NCBI RefSeq assembly: GCF_009905375.1
Contig: NC_133649.1
Location: 227,437,275 to 227,501,274 of the forward strand
DNA length: 64,000 bases
Reading direction: 5' to 3'
Source: Apium graveolens
Taxonomy: Eukaryota; Streptophyta; Magnoliopsida; Apiales; Apiaceae
Shown: piece by piece, positions 32,672 to 42,990 of the stretch
Layout of the letters: each line of letters begins with the position of its first letter
How positions within the stretch are numbered: position 1 is the stretch's first letter
The notes under the pieces: model-generated
The model's database searches: none
The model's input: the letters and a program-made list of their open reading frames with translations, nothing else
Told to the model about the DNA's origin: nothing
Translations under genes and position numbers: made by a program

Positions 32672-35008
32672 CTAATTATTAGTTTTAAGGACCCAGACTT
32701 GCTTGGATCCTTTGGCCTTATTAAGTTTGTTAACATTTGCAGCGGATTTAGCATCAGAGTTTATGTTAACATTTTTCTTATCAGAATTTACATTATCAGA
32801 CTTTGAATCAGAATTTATACTAGAAGGAACAATGGAAACTTTCTTCAAAGAAGGTTTTATTTGATAATAATCATAGTACAAACTATGATATTCCTTACAA
32901 GTATAAATGGAATGCCATAAACTACCACAATGAAAACAAGGATTTTGTGGTTTATATCTAACTGACTGACTCTTAACTCCTGATTTTGAAGGTAAGGAGT
33001 TAATATTCTTATTTTTCCTGCAAAAAGAAGCCAGATGGTTAGAACTTCCACAGTTATGACATGTTTTCCTAGGAGCATCAGGAACAGGTTTATAATCATT
33101 GCTTTTATTCACACCTTCCTTTCCATTCCTATTTTTCCTAGGTGATTTTACCTTGTTTGCATTCTTGACATCTTTCAGCTTATGCTTAAGCTGCTTCTTT
33201 GTCATTAAGCCTATGTTTACTTCAGCTGTCTTTTCCTGTTTTAGTTTGTCAGAAGTTAATTCCTCTTTAACTTCTGATTTCTCATTATCAGACTTTACAG
33301 TTACAAACTTAACAGGTTTTAACTTTGGCTTTTGCTTAACAACAGGCTTAATTTTTTCAGTTCCTTTATCATTCTTATTTTCTCCATAACCTAAGCCCTC
33401 TTTCCAATTTTCACTACTTAGCAAATTTTGAGTTGTTCTGTCAGAGTTAGTCCAAGTCCTGATTATCTCTCTTTCCTTTTCTAACTCAGTTTTTAGAGAT
33501 TCATTCATTTTTAGCACTTCATCCCTAACATAAAAAGCATCATCTCTATCCTTCTGAGTATGATGGAATATAACTAACTCTTTTTCTAAGAAATCATTTC
33601 TTTTCTTAAAAACAAGATTTTCAGAAGTTAATATTTCACATGTTAAGGTTTGATCTCTATAACTAACAAACATGGTTTTAAGATATCTTCTCAACTCATT
33701 AATATCATCAGTATGAAAAGCATAAGTAGTCTGAGGTACCTTTGTTTCAGCAGCTTCAGAACTGCTCTCAGCACTTTCTTTATCAGCATTTGCCATCAAT
33801 ACATAGTTCTCCTCACTTTCAGAGTCTGAAGTGTCTGTCCAGCTTTTCTGCTTTGTGACAAGAGCCTTGCCTCTGTCACCCTTTACCTTCTTGCAGTCAG
33901 GAGATATGTGGCCTTTCTCACCACAGTTATAGCATTTAATATTGGTGTAATCTCCTCTGTCAGACTTTCCTCCTCTGCCTTCAGATCTTCTGAAATTCTT
34001 CTTATCAGAACTTATGATTTTCCTGGAAAACTTCTTTCCCTTCCTGAACTTCCTGTATGCAATCTTTGTGATTCCTTTCACCATAAGAGAACACAGTTTC
34101 ATCATCTCCTCATCAACATCAGTCTCAGGCAAGCTTTCAGAATCTGAGTCATCATCACTCTCAGAACTTGATGACTCAGTATCAGACTTTATGAAAAGAG
34201 CTTTACCCTTGTCTTTCTTTGAGGAAGCTGCTTTGGGGAATTCTTCTTCAGCCTTAAGAGCAACTGTCCTTGACTTTCCTCCTTTCCTCTTGCTTCTTTG
34301 TTCCATCTCCAGCTCGTGTGTCTTGAGCATTCCATAGATTTCGTCAAGAGTTGTTTCATCAAGATTGTAGTTGTCTCTTATTGTCGTTGCCTTCAAATCC
34401 CAGCATTCAGGAAGAGCTAACAGGAACTTAAGGTTTGAATCTTCAAGATCATACTCTTTATCAACCAATGACAAATCATTCAAAAGTTTGACAAATCTAT
34501 CATATAAATCATTCAATGACTCATTAATCTTTGAGTCAAAGTGTTCATACTCTTTAGTGAGTATTGTCTTCCTGTTCTTCTTAATTGTGTCAGTTCCCTG
34601 ACATCTTGTTTCCAGAGCATCCCATATCTCCTTAGCAGTCTTGCAATTGATTACCCTGTTTGACATTACATTATCAATGGCACTATGCAGTAAGTGTCGT
34701 ACCTTAGCATCCTTGGCAATTGATGCTATGTACTCAGCAGTATAATCACTCTTCTCCTTTGGTACGGTCATTGCTGCTTCACCTGCAACTGCAACAGCGA
34801 GTTTGGTTGGTTTGTGAGGACCTTCCTTGATTCTATCAAGGTATTCTGGATCTGTTGCTTCCAGGAACATGGTCATCCTTACCTTCCATATGGGATATTC
34901 AGATGGTCTCAGTATGGGGACTCTGATGGTCTCATACCGACTCTGAATTTGTGTCTTCGGTGGTTCCTCAGTTTTAGTAGGCTTAGTTGGAGTTTCTGTG
35001 TCCGACAT
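32672..35008 (-). CDS. gag: SIRE-like Gag, 778 aa, three zinc knuckles
   Basis: Gag begins MSDTETPTKPTK 41 bases inside the primer site. The capsid region (about 30-230) is of copia UBN2 type (YPIWKVRMTMFLEATDPEYLDRI; CKTAKEIWDALETRC; EYEHFDSKINESLNDLYDRF). Acidic Ser-rich and basic segments follow, then CYNCGEKGHISPDC, a long coiled coil, CHNCGSSNHLASFC and CFHCGSLWHSIYTC. The length is large for copia and the frame is intact. The gag of element B (57261 onward) is a clear relative. It packages element RNA in particles. Confidence 0.9.
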   Translation of the reverse strand: MSDTETPTKPTKTEEPPKTQIQSRYETIRVPILRPSEYPIWKVRMTMFLEATDPEYLDRIKEGPHKPTKLAVAVAGEAAMTVPKEKSDYTAEYIASIAKDAKVRHLLHSAIDNVMSNRVINCKTAKEIWDALETRCQGTDTIKKNRKTILTKEYEHFDSKINESLNDLYDRFVKLLNDLSLVDKEYDLEDSNLKFLLALPECWDLKATTIRDNYNLDETTLDEIYGMLKTHELEMEQRSKRKGGKSRTVALKAEEEFPKAASSKKDKGKALFIKSDTESSSSESDDDSDSESLPETDVDEEMMKLCSLMVKGITKIAYRKFRKGKKFSRKIISSDKKNFRRSEGRGGKSDRGDYTNIKCYNCGEKGHISPDCKKVKGDRGKALVTKQKSWTDTSDSESEENYVLMANADKESAESSSEAAETKVPQTTYAFHTDDINELRRYLKTMFVSYRDQTLTCEILTSENLVFKKRNDFLEKELVIFHHTQKDRDDAFYVRDEVLKMNESLKTELEKEREIIRTWTNSDRTTQNLLSSENWKEGLGYGENKNDKGTEKIKPVVKQKPKLKPVKFVTVKSDNEKSEVKEELTSDKLKQEKTAEVNIGLMTKKQLKHKLKDVKNANKVKSPRKNRNGKEGVNKSNDYKPVPDAPRKTCHNCGSSNHLASFCRKNKNINSLPSKSGVKSQSVRYKPQNPCFHCGSLWHSIYTCKEYHSLYYDYYQIKPSLKKVSIVPSSINSDSKSDNVNSDKKNVNINSDAKSAANVNKLNKAKGSKQVWVLKTNN

Positions 35009-35048
35009 GATTGTATTTGGATCTTTAACTGTATGTATGTTAACAGAT

Positions 35049-35062
35049 AGGCTCTGATACCA
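35049..35062 (-). other. Primer-binding site, tRNA-iMet (SIRE-like element)
   Basis: On the minus strand TGGTATCAGAGCCT begins two bases after the LTR end and matches the complement of initiator tRNA-Met 3' end. Confidence 0.92.
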
Positions 35063-35064
35063 AT

Positions 35065-35680
35065 TGTTAGGTCACACACACACACTGTAGAGGGGGTGAA
35101 TACAGTGTATAGTACACTCAAATCGAACTTAAAGAACTTAAGTAACAGAAAACAAACTTTATTGAAACAATAAACTCTGTTACAATATGGAACTGTTACT
35201 TCTCAGTGATGAACAAATATCACGAGAGCTGCTAGGGTTATATAGAATAATAACTTCGATAATGATAACACTTATAGTGTAAAACCTATGCATGTGTTTA
35301 TATACTACACAGTTACAAGATAATCGCTAATTGATATGGAATATAATTCTGCTTCCTAAAATATATCAATCAGATATCTTCTATTCCAAGTATTCCATTC
35401 TTCACGGAATTCCTTCTTCATGCATATCTCTTCTTATGTTTATCTCGATCTTCTTTCCTTTAATCAGCTACTGTCCTTATCTGATTGTCCTTCAGCACTT
35501 AAGTTCTGATATCTATCTTCTAATGATTATCTCCTGATAATACAAGTACTGATATCCTTAAGTCCTGACTTCCAGTATAAGTACTGATCAACAGTTAAGT
35601 ACTGATCTATCCTGTTCACACAAGATCTGAAAGCTAAACATAAAACATATTAGCCATGACATTATCAAATATATCTAACA
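35065..35680 (-). repeat. SIRE-like 5' LTR (616 bp)
   Basis: Termini TGTTAGG and CTAACA on the plus strand; near-identical to 22392-23005. Followed on the right by the CAATA duplication. Confidence 0.93.
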
Positions 35681-35847
35681 CAATATTTATAATATTTTTA
35701 TTATAAAAATAACACAATATCGTACTCAATAATTTGAGCTAGATTTTCTGAGTAAAGTTTATCAGTTTTGACATGAGACTTATACTATTATGATTTTTAA
35801 AAATTATTTAAATAAATTAACCCGGCGTGCGGGTTATCAACTAGTAA

Positions 35848-36445
35848 GGGGGCGTTTCGTACAAGGTATTTCAACAAAAGGAAAAGGGAAAGAATTGGGC
35901 TCATTTCCTTTGTTGAAGTTTGTTTAGTTAAAACAATGTTCCCTTTCCCCTTTTTAGTTGTAGGTTTATCCCTTATTCCTCAAACTCCATTTCCCACATC
36001 CCAATAGGTATTTGAACACCCTTTTCCACTTTTATTTTCTTATTTCAATTATAATTTAATTCTTGGACCAAAAAAATACACCAGCATGCAAAATTAATTT
36101 TTAATATTAAAAATGATTTATAATTTAGTTTTTATAAATTAAAAATAATTTTGATATAAATTTATATGTTAATTTATTAAAAAATTTAATGGTGCTATTA
36201 AATAATTAAATTTGTTTATTTATTATAATGTTAATATATTATATAGTTATAATATAAATATATTTGACTATATTGAGATTGCTTAATATTAAAAAATCAA
36301 AAATAAATGTAATTATGTAAATTTTCATTCTGTTTTTGGATCTGAACCAAACAGGTAAAATAATTCTGCGTCTTTCCTTTTCTTTCTCCTACTTTCCATT
36401 TCTGAATTCCAATTTATTTCCCCGAGATGAACCAAACGTCTCTTA
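35848..36445. mobile_element. MITE-like element with GGGGGCGTTT-type ends
   Basis: The left end AAGGGGGCGTTTCGTAC and the right end GAACCAAACGTCTCTTAA are imperfect inverted repeats, a pattern common in plant hAT-type MITEs. The 600-bp interior is AT-rich and non-coding. Its right end abuts the dioxygenase exon. Confidence 0.5.
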
Positions 36446-36746
36446 AGTCTAATGGCTAAAAACCTTAAACCGACCCTCAGAAACTCACCGATATGTTTCA
36501 TCATGATGGTACCCAAGGGATTAGAATGAATTATTATCCGCAACCTAACAAAGTTTTGGACATCGCTCCACACTCCGACACTTATGCACCGACATTGTTG
36601 ATGCAAGTGAATGAAGACATCCATGGACTCCAAATTAAGAAAAACCAGCACCCATAAAACCAGTTCCAGGTGCTATAATCGTCAATATTGGAGACGTCAT
36701 GGAGGTTCCAGGTGCTATAATCGTCAATATTGGAGACGTCATGGAG
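36446..36746 (+). pseudogene. 2-oxoglutarate-dependent dioxygenase, broken penultimate exon
   Basis: Fragments match the SRG1-like 2OG-Fe(II) dioxygenase family, which hydroxylates or oxidises small molecules using iron, oxygen and 2-oxoglutarate. Seen: LMAKNL, then after a frameshift DMFHHDGTQGIRMNYYP, the iron-binding HxD (HSD, 36571-36579), LLMQVNEDIHGLQIKK, and in another frame PIKPVPGAIIVNIGDVME. A 42-bp in-frame tandem duplication repeats VPGAIIVNIGDVME. The donor site GAG|GTATAT lies at 36746/36747. Earlier exons are not found in the window. At least two frameshifts make it dead. Confidence 0.8.
36663..36746. repeat. 42-bp exact tandem duplication inside dioxygenase exon
   Basis: Units 36663-36704 and 36705-36746 are identical and 14 codons long, ending exactly at the splice donor. 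Confidence 0.93.
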
Positions 36747-36781
36747 GTATATATCGCACAAATATACAGACTAAAGTTATA

Positions 36782-37007
36782 TACTATATCCCTCTATTCC
36801 ATTGAATTTTATACATCACTTTTTTGCATGTTTTCAATGTTCCTTTCTTCACAATATTTTTAATTTTTTTTATGAATAAAAATTTTATGTTAAAATTTTT
36901 ATTCAAAAAAAAAATTAATTTAAAAAGACATTATGAAAATATACTTTATAAAAGTCTCTAAATACGTGAAAACATTATACGTATACAATCTACCGGGACG
37001 GAGGTAG
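36782..37007. mobile_element. Stowaway-like MITE in the dioxygenase intron (cut near its end)
   Basis: The left end TACTATATCCCTCTATTCC and the right end CGGGACGGAGGTAGTA are imperfect inverted repeats. The right end is split by the LTR element at 37008: its GGTAG is duplicated and the last bases (TA) lie at 42943-42944. Non-coding. Confidence 0.6.
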
Positions 37008-37725
37008 TGTTGGACAAACTTAGTATTTTAGACTAAGTTGTGAATCATTTTGAGACTCTATATGAGTGAGACACATTATGTGTTAGTGGTGTGTATTTAT
37101 TGGAACGTATTCTTCTCTTCGAGGGGATTCCAACGCATATTAACACGCTCAAAATGAGTAAAAGGTGAATGAGAACTGATATTCCAAAGTTTTACCTTTT
37201 AATATGAAAAGTGGTTTTGTACCACATCGAAAGTAGCACAAACCTATTCCTTAGTTTTTCTTATAAATACCATGTACCACATCGAAAAGAAAAACAAGTC
37301 CTTTCAAGCCTCTCTTTATAAATAGAGTCTTAGGGCACCAGTTTTATTAAGTCAAGGAAATAAGAGTCATCTCTTTCATTCTTGGTCTCTTTAGTCTTAA
37401 ATTTTTCCAATATTCCGGTGATAGTTCTCGGGCTCAGTTCAAGTTCGCTGAGAGTATATTCGATCTATCGATTATACTAGTATCTCGTTTTATCCTGGGA
37501 AGCAGGTCGCTAAACACGGATGGTGCGGGGCGAAACTGCTTTAAGGAGACAGTTTTCTGGACTCGAGATTAAATCCAATCTCTGTTTGTTTTCTCAAACC
37601 CTTCTCCTAATTTAATTATTAATTCTTATATGCTTATGTGATTTAAGAATTAGCAATGTTCTTATGAATTAGTTATATATTCAATATATATATAATAATG
37701 TCTTTATCGTACAAGATTGATAACA
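37008..37725 (+). repeat. LARD-like 5' LTR (718 bp)
   Basis: Starts TGTTGGACAAAC and ends GATTGATAACA. Two TATA-like words (TTATAAATACC near 37260 and TTTATAAATAGAG near 37315) are promoter candidates. It contains AAACTGCTTTAAG (37533-37545), complementary to the start of the interior. Confidence 0.92.
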
Positions 37726-37727
37726 AT

Positions 37728-37740
37728 CTTAAAGCAGTTT
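37728..37740 (+). other. Primer-site position complementary to own LTR
   Basis: CTTAAAGCAGTTT starts two bases after the 5' LTR, where a tRNA primer site normally lies. It is the exact reverse complement of 37533-37545 within the LTR. No TGG-type tRNA site is visible here. A self-priming arrangement, as known for Tf1, is a possible reading. Confidence 0.5.
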
Positions 37741-38499
37741 TCTTCAATTTTCATACTTTCTTGTGAGTAGACGCAAAGGTCAATTTGATTGTTTAAATTG
37801 GATTTATTTATGGGTATATGAGTGGCCATTATTTGCCTCATTAATTAAATTAAATTTAGTGCATTAATTTCTTTGATCACTTGTTGCCATGTGCTTGAAA
37901 TTAATATAAATTTGATTTTAAGTGGTGCTTTGTTTAAGTATAACAGGTACGAGGCAAAAGTAAGCACAAAGTTGTTGGATAATTGGTTTCTTATAAGGCT
38001 ATTGATGCTTTAATGGTTATTGATTTATGATCAACTTATATTAAAGTGGACATATTTGGTGACTTCTCTCTCTGGTTGATCATTATAAATTGGTAGATTA
38101 AACCCAAATTTATAATTCGTCCATGTTTTCGCTATTAATGGATAGCTTATTATGTTTTGTTAACATGGTGATTGATTTCTTAATTCTGAATTGATTTTGG
38201 AATTATTAGTACACTGATACAAGAATCGTATATGCTATAGTTTACATGCGTGTTTGCAAGTTCATAACATGATATTGCTATGCAATTAAATGATATGGCT
38301 ACATAAATGTGACCCTTCATGATGGAACTTGATTATTTGGTGATTAATATTTTTTTTAATCATTGTTAAATAATGTGACGAGGTGGGCAGCTGAAGTGAA
38401 CCAGATTTACAATTGCTCAGGATTCTCCAAAAAAAAAAAAAAAAAACCTAATGGGCCTGGAGTACAGGTTATGGGTCGGCACATAAATTATATTTTTCT

Positions 38500-41400
38500 G
38501 GTTGGATTTTTCCTCCAGTTAAATAGTAATTTCACGTGTTGGTGTCGGCCTGCTGCGGCAGTGACACACGAGCCTATTATAGTGATCCATATGATACTTA
38601 ATACGGCGAATATTGATCTCAGTAGTTATGCTGAATTTCGGAGAGAATCCGAAAAGTTGTTAACCCTAACGCATCAGTTGATCAAGGATCACTGAATGTG
38701 GGGTTATTGAAGATTTATGTTCTTCCTTGGGCCTTTTATGGTTGTACCAGTAGGTGAGCCAGAAATGTAGGTTCGTGTGAACCATGTAAATATTTTAGAG
38801 AAATTCGGTAATTGAATTTTAAATGATAAGAACCACAGGAAGTTCTTTAAACATGATATTAAAATCTTATAGGTTTTAATGAATGACGTAAAACCTGCTC
38901 AGATGAGAGGTAGTGACACGATACGTGTTTACTGTCTGGTTTGATAGTAAAACATTTATCACTGGTACTCGTAGTCGAGTCAATATTGAAGCTAAATAGA
39001 GAGATGTGTGCTCTATAAACTCAAGGGTAAATCCAACTTAATACAGATACTTAAGATGGTAGTGAATAAATTTGATGATGAATAATCACCGGGCAAATTC
39101 TGTTTACAACGTGAATATTCATGAGGTCGTTGCACCTTACTCGCATTAAATAAATGGAGTAGATGCAGGCTTGAGTTGCGCTCTGAGAGAGATGCAAAAC
39201 GATTGTGATCAGCTCAGACTATCACTGAATTTGAGGATATTAGTTACGAAGGGCCAATCGTTCCTTAAACATGATACCACAGAAGGAAATAATTAAATTT
39301 CCTATTAGTTTTGGAATATTTTCTGACATTCTGTAAAATATTAAAATTGTGGGGGTATCTAAAATAGAAAATTATTGAATTTTCTATGAATAGTGGAATG
39401 TAATGAAACATTCTTGAAAATAATTGAAATGTGGGGGTATCTCGAAACTTGATACCAATACCTCTGTTGGTAGCATGAGATCCAAAATCAATTGAGATAT
39501 TTTGGATGGATACATAGACAATGGTTGAGTCTAATAATATCCGATATATGAATCTAATTTTTGAGATTCGTAAGAATACTATTACAGAGTTTATGAATGC
39601 TTATGCGATAAGCTAGTAGATCCTAGTAGATCTGTAATTAAAAGTCATCTAAATGAACTTACGAGTTATTGGATGAATGTGATGATGAACCTGCAGAGAG
39701 CAAAAGACTTGGATAATTGCTAGTCCCGAATGTCTTGATAATTTGCTTGAAGGTGAACTCGTAAATTTAATAGAAGTAATGCGCTTCTCGTATAATTTCT
39801 TGATAAGTGAATATATCAAGAAAAAATTTGACTATTACTAAGAGTCAATAAATCAAGATTTTCTAGCACGTGTACTAGAAAATGGATTGTGCATGTTCTC
39901 TCTATGTCCTTTGTGGGGGGAAAGGATGTTAAGAAATAGAGAGAGTGGTTCTGTTTGACAGAATCTTGTTTAAAAAATATATAGATCTTCTTACGAGATA
40001 GAAGCATTAGGACCCAAATGAATTTTTAAATTGGGAAAATATATCTGGGTCTGAAGGAAGTATAAGGTCAGACTGATACAAAAATATTACAGTCGAAAGT
40101 GATGACCTTATATAATTTATGAAATATTCTCGAGTATTGAGAATAATGTTCATTAAGATGATACTAAAATTATCGTATTGTGAAATTTAAAAGTGCATCA
40201 ATGAACATTGAGATGGTCTTTCTAAATAGATATTTGGAGAAATATCTATTTACGTGAACCCGAGAGTTGCTCTAGATAAAGCAAGAGTAGAAAATCTGTA
40301 TTTTCGGTGATCATGTTGAGTGAAACAACATTGACACGAAATAATGGCATATTAAATTTGATATTGCTATGATAAGCAATGGCTTCAAATAAATGACATG
40401 GTTGCCATTTTGAGGACGCTCAAAATTGGTTGCTATGTGAATAAGGATTGCCAGTTTAAGGACGCTTAAACTCAGTAATGATGCAAACTGAAATTGCTGG
40501 TTTTTGGGACGCTAAAAGCTGGTAATATCAATAACAAGTGAAGCCTTAAGTAATAACTAGTAAAGTTATTACTTAAATGTGAAATATGTCAATATGAGAT
40601 GTCAAACTGATTCAAAATCAGAGAATTGACAAGTGTGCATGTGTTATTTATACATGATATGCAAGTCATAATTGATTGCATGTGAGTGATCTGATCATTA
40701 CGAGAAGTAATGACAAGAGGATCATCTCTGAAAATCTTGATGAGATTGAAAAGTTTTTATTTGAAGATTACAATCTTCGTGACTTTAAAAGTTTTAGATG
40801 ATACATGTCACATGTTGGTGATGTGAATTTTGAAGAGATCAACGAAGCTAAAGTTGTCATAGCTGGAATGGATTTATATTTATCCAAGCGTAGATGAACA
40901 AGGATCTCTCAAGAAGGATTGCAAGTCTGTTGTACTTTTTAAAATTGTACAAAATTAGACATAGGCTATACAGTTGGTAAACTGGGTAGATGCACGAGTA
41001 CAATGGAAATTGGTCACTTGGAAGTGATTGCAATGAGATTTAAGGTGTATGATATGTGCTCGTGAGCTTGGACTGCAATACGAAAGATATCTAATTGTAC
41101 TATGTGAATATAGTACGGAAATTAGATATTTGACTTTAAGAACTTAAAAGTCATTCGAGAATACATTTCACACTTAGCAGTCGTGTCATGGAAATCCTAA
41201 ACTTAGCTCGATTCATGATGGAATACGAGTCTGGTGCATAAAATAAATGCAGTTAAAAGGCTGAGTAGCCACTTTGTAAGGATATTCCTAAATGACAAGG
41301 AAAATGTGTCTTCAATATGCATATATCGTGTAATCAATATGCAAATTGGGAGATCACATTATTGTGTATGAAATGGTATGTCTCACATCTATGATGAGGA

Positions 41401-42120
41401 CATAATACCATTAAACAACTATTCTCAACGAGAATTATCATGATTGACTATGTAAAGTCAAATGATAATGTTTGGATCCACTGACCAGATGGTTAAACTG
41501 AGTGAATCTGTTTAAGACAAGGAAATCTAGTTAGACCGAGAGATAGTTGTCAAATCATCGAGAGGAATGAGCCTTGCCTATTGCTTAACGGCGTCATGGT
41601 GGACACCCAACCTTGCTGACTGGAGATCCCAAGAACTTGGTTCAATGGGACAACTAAATCATGATGACTAAATCACTGTGGGGGTAACCCCTGGCCTATT
41701 TCTATGATGATGAAACAGTGAGACCCGTAAGGTATGAGGTTAACCTTTATGCTTTTAATGATCTTTGACGAATACAAGGATTTCAAGTTTGAATACATAA
41801 TATTCGGTTGAGTAAACGCGGGTTACTCTATAAGATAAAGATCACCTATGTAAGAGAGAAGTATGGCCGCTTCAAAGGAGAATTGCGAGGCACAATTCTT
41901 TAGAAACTCTTGCAGAACCAGGACGATGTTCCAGGGCCAAAATGGACATAATCATGAGAACTGAATGAGTCAGGAAAGATATAGTGATGAGTATGTCATC
42001 GTTTACACAAACGGTCGAACAGTTCAAGGACATCGCGTCATACTGTCTACCAGTAAAGTCGATATACTTATTCGAGCGAAGGTTCAAGGAGCATTCTCTA
42101 CCTATCGTATGCTATATCTG
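38500..42120 (+). other. Hairpin-chain interior of the LARD-like element
   Basis: Successive local inverted repeats follow one another with little space between them. Examples with perfect stems: 39796-39823 (10 bp), 39858-39883 (9 bp), 40223-40252 (13 bp, loop GGAG), 40546-40576 (13 bp, loop AGTAA), 41087-41129 (10 + 7 bp with a 3-nt bulge), 41435-41468 (7 + 6 bp) and 41879-41899 (7 bp). Others are nested, as at 40061-40112 and 40145-40209. No protein frame is credible. This is read by eye; folding statistics were not computed. Confidence 0.65.
40405..40520 (+). repeat. Three diverged tandem hairpins with a common GACG loop
   Basis: Hairpins at 40405-40429, 40453-40472 and 40499-40520, spaced by about 46-48 bp, each present the loop context GGACGC. 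Inner stems differ: TTTTGAG/CTCAAAA, GTTTAAG/CTTAAAC and TTTTGG/CTAAAA (one G-T pair), so both sides changed together. Confidence 0.7.
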
Positions 42121-42219
42121 ACCGTCGGAACTATCACCAAGTCAAGCTCCGCGTCTGTCTGTCTATGCGGTGTCTACGTGGTGCGTGCTACTAGACCATC
42201 AATCTCATTTGTGGGGGAT

Positions 42220-42937
42220 TGTTGGACAAACTTAGTATTTTAGACTAAGTTGTGAATCATTTTGAGACTCTATATGAGTGAGACACATTATGTGTTAGTG
42301 GTGTGTATTTATTGGAACGTATTCTTCTCTTCGAGGGGATTCCAACGCATATTAACACGCTCAAAATGAGTAAAAGGTGAATGAGAACTGATATTCCAAA
42401 GTTTTACCTTTTAATATGAAAAGTGGTTTTGTACCACATCGAAAGTAGCACAAACCTATTCCTTAGTTTTTCTTATAAATACCATGTACCACGTCGAAAA
42501 GAAAAACAAGTCCTTTCAAGCCTCTCTTTATAAATAAAGTCTTAGGGCACCAGTTTTATTAAGTCAAGGAAATAAGAGTCATCTCTTTCATTCTTGGTCT
42601 CTTTAGTCTTAAATTTTTCCAATATTCCGGTGATAGTTCTCGGGCTCAGTTCAAGTTCGCTGAGAGTATATTCGATCTATCGATTATACTAGTATCTCGT
42701 TTTATCCTGGGAAGCAGGTCGCTAAACACGGATGGTGCGGGGCGAAACTGCTTTAAGGAGACAGTTTTCTGGACTCGAGATTAAATCCAATCTCTGTTTG
42801 TTTTCTCAAACCCTTCTCCTAATTTAATTGTTAATTCTTATATGCTTATGTGATTTAAGAATTAGCAATGTTCTTATGAATTAGTTATATATTCAATATA
42901 TATATAATAATGTCTTTATCGTACAAGATTGATAACA
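42220..42937 (+). repeat. LARD-like 3' LTR (718 bp)
   Basis: Same length as the 5' LTR. Differences seen: ACATCG/ACGTCG, ATAGAG/ATAAAG and TTATTA/TTGTTA. Confidence 0.92.
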
Positions 42938-42990
42938 GGTAGTACTGGATATTCAACACTCGTGATTGATATGGATATAAACAATTGCAG

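Larger units (their letters stand above)
22392..35680 (-). mobile_element. SIRE-like Ty1/copia element, complete, 13.3 kb
   Basis: Flanked by the 5-bp duplication CAATA (22387-22391 and 35681-35685) and by LTRs of 614 and 616 bp. The LTRs differ by six substitutions and a 2-bp indel in my alignment, about 1%. On the minus strand the order is 5' LTR, tRNA-iMet primer site, gag, protease-integrase, RT-RNase H, a 1.3 kb spacer, two accessory reading frames, polypurine tract and 3' LTR. Length is more than twice that of an ordinary copia element because of the 3' accessory region, a SIRE/Maximus-type trait. Several stops and one frameshift show that this copy is not autonomous. Confidence 0.92.
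37008..42937 (+). mobile_element. LARD-like non-coding LTR retrotransposon, 5.93 kb
   Basis: Two 718-bp LTRs (37008-37725 and 42220-42937) are flanked by the duplication GGTAG (37003-37007 and 42938-42942). I counted three differences between LTRs, so insertion was recent. A polypurine tract TTGTGGGGGAT (42209-42219) sets the plus orientation. The 4.5 kb interior has no frame resembling gag or pol and no tRNA-complementary primer site. It is dense in local inverted repeats. Non-autonomous elements with structured non-coding interiors (LARDs) are known from cereals; this looks like the same kind of object, but I do not recognise the family or its autonomous partner. Confidence 0.88.

Noticed and set aside
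38363..38695. A 110-codon frame in the LARD-like interior
   Set aside because: It runs through an A-homopolymer, has no recognisable motif, and lies in a region better described as structured non-coding; length is within chance for 4.5 kb.
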